From the NCBI GenBank assembly GCA_043798435.1, contig JAZDOR010000115.1, positions 1 to 8,533 on the forward strand: a stretch of 8,533 bases of DNA. The letters are read 5' to 3'. This stretch comes from JAGUXG01 sp043798435. GTDB lineage: Bacteria > UBA9089 > UBA9088 > JAGUXG01. The position numbers were made by a program, and so were the translations under genes. How positions within the stretch are numbered: the stretch's first letter is position 1; each line of letters starts with the position of its first letter. Shown in pieces: positions 4,808 through 8,533 of this stretch. The notes beneath the pieces are model-generated. The model did no database searches, was not told the DNA's origin, and was given only the letters and a program-made list of their open reading frames with translations.

Positions 4808-7800
4808 ATGGCTAAAATGTTATGTAAAAAGATTATAGGTTTTATAGCAATAGTAGTGCTGTTGGTGGGCTCCGGTCTCTCTTGGTCTGCTCAGGTTACT
4901 GTCACAAATCATAATGCGCCTGCCTTAAATGTTGGCATAAATCATCAGGATGTTCTGGTGATGGATGTGACCCTATCTACGGGTGGTGCGGGTGGAAACC
5001 TTAATGCTATCACCTTCAAAAACACAGGCTCAGCAGACTCAACAGATATTGCAATGATGGAGCTTTGGGTGGATGGGGGTTCTGCAGGTTGGGATGGTGA
5101 CGAGGCAGATCTGGGCACGATAATCTGGGATGCAGTAAATAGTGATTGGGTGATAACTGGCTTAAATCAGGCTTGTGATGGTGTAAGGTTTTTTGTCACA
5201 GTTGATGTTTCTGCTACCCCGATAGATGATAGAACCTTGCGTCTGCAGATTCCCCTCCTTTCAGATCCAGGAACGAATGGAATTTATGACTCAGGGGATG
5301 AGGGTATATTCTTAGATACAGTAGATGATGGCCCTGCTTCTCCAAGCACCAATTCAAACAATCAGACCATTCATACGCTCAGGTCAACTGATATTACGGA
5401 CAATTCAGCCACAGCCAAATATGGTGCAGGCTGGAATGATAAGCTTGTCCTTGACTTTAAGTTGCCTGATAACGATGGAGTAGCAGACACCTTGAACGCT
5501 CTTACTGTCAGGCTTAATTCAGCAGCCACAGCCTTTAGGACAGACTTTTCTGAGGTGAGATTATGGGCAGACCAAAATCCACCAGTGTTTCAAGGTGTAG
5601 GCATAGACGCAGACCTTGGGATTGGAACCTGGGATGGAGTTGATTCCTGGGTATTCTCAGGGCTTACTCGGCCTATCCCTGCTGGAGTTGGTCAAAGGTT
5701 TTTTGTCACCGTTGATATTATTGCCAATCCATCCTCAGATGATGCTACTATCATTATGGAGATACCTAAGCTCGTAGATGCAGACAACTCAGGCTCTTAT
5801 GATACGGATGATGAGGGTGTATTTGTTGCTTCCTTTCATGATGGACCCAATAACTCTGATTTTACCCCAGCCAACCATCAATCCATCCATAAAAGACTGA
5901 AGGCAGATTTTACGGATCATACAGTTGATGCAGACTTTGGACCAAACAATAAGGACAAGGTTGTGTTTGATCTTGAGATTCCAAACGATGATGGCGCCCA
6001 GGAAACCCTTAATGCACTCACAGTGAGGCTTTCCGCAGGAGCCACAGCTTTATCATCTGACTTTGATGAGGTGAGACTCTGGGCAGATGCTGGGGCTGCT
6101 GGTTTTCAGGGGGGTGGTATAGATACTGACCTTGGACCTGGAACCTGGGATGTAGGTGACTCTTGTTGGGTATTTCAGCCCCTATCCTATAGTTTTACAG
6201 ATGCAAAGAAGAGGTTCTTTATTACTGTTGATGTTATCGCCAATCCATCGGATGACCTGAGAACTATAACTATGGAGATTCCAACCTTGAGTGATGCAGG
6301 GAATCAAGGGGTGTTTAATACAGGTGATGAGGGCATCTTTGTTGATTCTGCTCATGATGGGCCGATAGATCTTGATCTCACTTCAGGAAAGAGCCAGATT
6401 ATCAAGGAGAGGGAAACAGGGGATTTGACAGATTCTACTGTCGCCAAAGACATAGGTTCAGGATGGAAGAAACAGGTTGTTCTTAACTTTATCCTTCCTG
6501 ATAATAATGATGTGGCAGATACCTTAAAGGCATTGACAGTGAGGCTTGATGGGCCAGCCACAGTCTGGAGGACAGACTTCTCTGAGGTAAGGTTATGGGC
6601 AGACCAGAGCCCTGCAAATATTTTTGATGAATTACTTGATACAAACCTTGGAATAGGAACATGGGATGGGGTTGATTCTTGGGTCTTTTCTGGGCTTAAT
6701 CAGAATATCCCTATTGGAGACCAGAGGTTCTTTGTTACGGTTGATGTTATAGGAGATCCGCATATTGATGATGCTACTATTATTATGGAAATCCCCAAGC
6801 TCAATGATGTAGACGGCGATGGTGTTTTTGATACAGGAGATAAGGGTATATTTGTGGCTTCATCCTACGAGGGACCAACAGATGCTGATTTTACTCCAAC
6901 AAATCATCAGACAATCCACAAGAGATCTATTTCTGACCTCTGGGACCAGACAATTCAAGCTAACTTCAGCGCCGGGCAAAAAAACTGCTTGGTCTTTGAC
7001 TTCACCTTGCCAGACTCAGATGGTTCGGCTGATGTTTTAAGGGCTATCACTCTGAGGCTTGATTCAGCATCAACTGCTTATTTAGCAGACATTTCCAAGA
7101 TAGAGCTTTGGGCAGATGCAGGAGCTGTTGGGTTTCAGGGAGCTGGCAATGATACTGACCTTGGGCCTGGAACCTGGGATGGGAATTCCTGGGTATTCTC
7201 TCCATTAGCTCAAGATCTTAACTCTCCATCTGGCAAAAGGTTCTTTGTAGCTTTAGACATTACGGCAAATCCACATGCAGACAACATTGATATTGTGATG
7301 GAGATTCCCCAACTGATAGATACTGGCACAACCTATGGCGTCTTTGAGACAGGGGAGGAGGGAATATTTGTTGATTCCTGTCATGAGGGTCCTACAGGTT
7401 CTGATTTTACCTCAGCCAAATCCCAGAGAATCCATGCCAGGACAAGCCTTGAGATAACAGACCAGACTCAAGCAAGCCAGTTTGGTCCAGGCAGGCAAAA
7501 TGGTCTCCTCTTTGACTTTACCATACCAGCTAATGACGGTTCTCTTGACACCTTGCAGGCACTCACCCTTAAACTTGCGGCAACAGCTACAGCCCTGCGG
7601 ACAGACCTATCTGAGGTTAGACTCTGGTTAGACCAAAATCCACCAGAGTTTCAAGGTGTAGGTGTAGACACAGACCTTGGGATAGCAACCTTGGATGTGG
7701 ATTCCTGGGTCTTTAACTTATCACAAACAATTATTGTTCCAAGCCAGAGGTTCTTTGTTACTGGAAATATTGTTGCCAATCCAAGCAATGATGATGTCTT

Positions 7801-8533
7801 CATCTTAATGGAAATCCCCAAGCTCTCTGATGCAGACTACGATGGTAATTTTGATACAGGAGACGAGGGCATATTTGTCTTCTCAAATCACGATGGCTTG
7901 ACAGACGCAAGCTTAGTGGCAAAAGGCAGTCAGACTCTCCATGAACGACCCAAAGCTGATATTACAGAGAATACTCCCTCTGCAGACTTTTTCCCAGGGA
8001 GTAAGAATGGACTTGTCCTGAACTTTGTCCTGCCTGATAACGATGGAGCCACAGATACACTGCAAGCATTAACGACAAGGCTTGATACTGTAGCAGGTGC
8101 GGCGCTGGCTTCAGACTTTTCTTGTGTAAGGCTCTGGACAGACAATGGAAACAATACCTTTGAGCAAGGAACAGACACAAATATTGGCACAGGCTCTTAT
8201 GATGGAAATTCCTGGGTCTTTTCAAGTTTAGCTCAGACAATAACCACAAGTCAGAGATTCTTTATCACTGTAGATGTCATCAACAACCCTTCATCCGATG
8301 ATGCTATAATTATTATGGAGATTCCAACCCTCTCTGACTCAGGAGAGATTGGCACATGGAATACAAACGATGAGGGTGTATTTGTTGCTTCCCTGCACGA
8401 AGGTCCAACGGATTTAGACCTTACCCCAGTAAATAGCCAGAAGATTCATAAGCGGCTCAAGGGTGAGATTACAGATAGCACTGCATCGGGAGACTTTTAT
8501 CCAGGAAAAAAGAATGCCTTACTTCTGAACTTT
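4808..8533 (+). CDS. Giant secreted tandem-repeat protein, 3' end outside window
   Basis: The frame is open for 1242 codons without a stop and runs off the window. It begins with a signal peptide (residues 1 to about 27: basic CKK, hydrophobic IIGFIAIVVLLVG, then SWSA). Everything after is tandem ~170-residue units. Each unit reads: a TD-T start, a hydrophobic strand (LVLDF), PDNDG, DTLNALTVRL, EVRLWAD, FQG, DLGxGTWD, SWVF, RFFVTVDV, MEIP, GDEGIFV, GP and a closing H-K-R. The strand-rich, Asp/Gly/Thr-rich pattern suggests beta-sandwich domains of a surface or secreted protein. I do not recognise a named family. Adhesin, S-layer-like or matrix roles are possible but unproven. The start may be ATG 4808 or 4817; neither has a Shine-Dalgarno. 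The C-terminal sorting signal lies outside the window. Confidence 0.9.
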   Translation, partial: MAKMLCKKIIGFIAIVVLLVGSGLSWSAQVTVTNHNAPALNVGINHQDVLVMDVTLSTGGAGGNLNAITFKNTGSADSTDIAMMELWVDGGSAGWDGDEADLGTIIWDAVNSDWVITGLNQACDGVRFFVTVDVSATPIDDRTLRLQIPLLSDPGTNGIYDSGDEGIFLDTVDDGPASPSTNSNNQTIHTLRSTDITDNSATAKYGAGWNDKLVLDFKLPDNDGVADTLNALTVRLNSAATAFRTDFSEVRLWADQNPPVFQGVGIDADLGIGTWDGVDSWVFSGLTRPIPAGVGQRFFVTVDIIANPSSDDATIIMEIPKLVDADNSGSYDTDDEGVFVASFHDGPNNSDFTPANHQSIHKRLKADFTDHTVDADFGPNNKDKVVFDLEIPNDDGAQETLNALTVRLSAGATALSSDFDEVRLWADAGAAGFQGGGIDTDLGPGTWDVGDSCWVFQPLSYSFTDAKKRFFITVDVIANPSDDLRTITMEIPTLSDAGNQGVFNTGDEGIFVDSAHDGPIDLDLTSGKSQIIKERETGDLTDSTVAKDIGSGWKKQVVLNFILPDNNDVADTLKALTVRLDGPATVWRTDFSEVRLWADQSPANIFDELLDTNLGIGTWDGVDSWVFSGLNQNIPIGDQRFFVTVDVIGDPHIDDATIIMEIPKLNDVDGDGVFDTGDKGIFVASSYEGPTDADFTPTNHQTIHKRSISDLWDQTIQANFSAGQKNCLVFDFTLPDSDGSADVLRAITLRLDSASTAYLADISKIELWADAGAVGFQGAGNDTDLGPGTWDGNSWVFSPLAQDLNSPSGKRFFVALDITANPHADNIDIVMEIPQLIDTGTTYGVFETGEEGIFVDSCHEGPTGSDFTSAKSQRIHARTSLEITDQTQASQFGPGRQNGLLFDFTIPANDGSLDTLQALTLKLAATATALRTDLSEVRLWLDQNPPEFQGVGVDTDLGIATLDVDSWVFNLSQTIIVPSQRFFVTGNIVANPSNDDVFILMEIPKLSDADYDGNFDTGDEGIFVFSNHDGLTDASLVAKGSQTLHERPKADITENTPSADFFPGSKNGLVLNFVLPDNDGATDTLQALTTRLDTVAGAALASDFSCVRLWTDNGNNTFEQGTDTNIGTGSYDGNSWVFSSLAQTITTSQRFFITVDVINNPSSDDAIIIMEIPTLSDSGEIGTWNTNDEGVFVASLHEGPTDLDLTPVNSQKIHKRLKGEITDSTASGDFYPGKKNALLLNF
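4892..5389 (+). repeat. Repeat unit 1 (divergent, type B-like)
   Basis: Residues 29-194, 166 aa, directly after the signal peptide. It keeps MMELWVDGG, DLGTIIWD, RFFVTVDV, SDPGTNGIYDSGDEGIF and DDGP, but its first half (VTVTNHNAPALNVG and following) differs from the other units. Its loop lacks the D-x-D start, as in type B. It is best read as an N-terminal capping version. Confidence 0.75.
5390..5905 (+). repeat. Repeat unit 2 (type A)
   Basis: Residues 195-366, 172 aa. Type A marks: RTDFSEVRLWADQNPP, DLGIGTWDGVDSWVFSGL, DDATIIMEIPKL, then the acidic loop DADNSGSYDTDDEG, and the end NHQSIHKR. A 53-bp stretch (5570-5622) matches unit 6 at 49 of 53 bases. Confidence 0.9.
5906..6421 (+). repeat. 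Repeat unit 3 (type B)
   Basis: Residues 367-538, 172 aa. Type B marks: EVRLWADAGAAGFQGGG, DTDLGPGTWD, KRFFITVDVIANP, MEIPTLSDAGNQGVFNTGDEG without the D-x-D loop, and GIFVDSAHDGP. It contains a cysteine in DSCWVF that neighbours lack. Confidence 0.9.
6422..6934 (+). repeat. Repeat unit 4 (type A)
   Basis: Residues 539-709, 171 aa. Very close to unit 2: GSGW near the start, VADTLKALTVRL, RTDFSEVRLWADQSP, LGIGTWDGVDSWVFSGL, DDATIIMEIPKL, NHQTIHKR. It has the best acidic loop of the set, DVDGDGVFDTGDKG. FQGVG is replaced by IFDELL. Confidence 0.9.
6935..7450 (+). repeat. Repeat unit 5 (type B)
   Basis: Residues 710-881, 172 aa. Close to unit 3: LWADAGAVGFQGAG, DTDLGPGTWD, KRFFVALDITANP, MEIPQLIDTGTTYGVFETGEEG, GIFVDSCHEGP, SAKSQRIH. 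It has two isolated cysteines, in QKNCLVF and DSCHEG. Confidence 0.9.
7451..7957 (+). repeat. Repeat unit 6 (type A)
   Basis: Residues 882-1050, 169 aa. Type A marks: RTDLSEVRLWLDQNPPEFQGVG, DTDLGIATLD, MEIPKLSDADYDGNFDTGDEG. Its end (KGSQTLHER) is more like type B, so the A/B distinction blurs at this junction. It has RFFVTGNI where other units have a VD. Confidence 0.88.
7958..8464 (+). repeat. Repeat unit 7 (type B)
   Basis: Residues 1051-1219, 169 aa. Type B marks: no D-x-D loop (MEIPTLSDSGEIGTWNTNDEG) and an NGN insertion replacing the DQNPP motif. FSCVRLWTD carries a cysteine where most units have glutamate. The FQGVG region is shortened to FEQG. Confidence 0.88.
8465..8533 (+). repeat. 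Repeat unit 8 (start only)
   Basis: Residues 1220-1242 contain the usual unit opening (EITDST, then FYPGKKNALLLNF) before the window ends. The array therefore continues, and its total length cannot be judged. By position it should be type A. Confidence 0.85.

Noticed and set aside
6352..6561. Reverse-strand open frames inside the giant repeat gene (also near 7930-8249)
   Set aside because: They mirror the repetitive codon pattern of the forward gene, lack ribosome-binding sites and show no domain pattern.
4808..8533. CRISPR array or other spaced DNA repeat
   Set aside because: The periodicity is at protein level (~510 bp), the frame is preserved and units diverge mainly at DNA level. There are no short identical repeats with unique spacers.

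Overview
The window looks like a chromosomal piece of an uncultivated diderm (Gram-negative-type) bacterium of moderate to low GC, perhaps a candidate phylum; that placement is a weak guess. The diderm call rests on an LptD/OstA-like outer-membrane protein and several Sec-type signal peptides. Intergenic DNA is AT-rich and carries several families of palindromic or heptamer-based repeats, as seen in some candidate-phylum genomes.

Layout, all genes on the + strand. Positions 1-313 hold no gene, only repeat palindromes and a possible promoter. Positions 314-3091 are a compact, probably co-transcribed block: ybeY (rRNA maturation endonuclease), pdxJ (vitamin B6 synthesis; overlaps ybeY by 26 bp) and an LptD-like gene (overlaps pdxJ by 1 bp). 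The signal-peptide region of the LptD-like gene is built from a 7-bp tandem repeat. Positions 3092-3464 are a repeat-rich intergenic stretch. At 3465-4292 lies a secreted or membrane-anchored LysM plus coiled-coil protein. It is followed by a small type II toxin-antitoxin pair: a short Phd-like antitoxin at 4344-4532 and a RelE/ParE toxin at 4520-4780.

From 4808 to the window end there is one uninterrupted reading frame of 1242 codons with no stop inside the window. It starts with a signal peptide and then consists almost entirely of ~170-residue repeats: one divergent, six full and an eighth cut by the window edge. The repeats alternate between two subtypes, so the gene seems to have grown by duplication of a two-repeat module of about 1.03 kb. 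Only one subtype carries an Asp-rich loop resembling a calcium site. This giant surface or secreted protein, which I cannot assign to a named family, is the most unusual object here. The heptamer array in the LptD-like signal peptide is the second.

The first three genes are housekeeping or envelope biogenesis functions. The LysM protein and the giant repeat protein also point to the envelope, and the toxin-antitoxin cassette sits between them as an accessory element.
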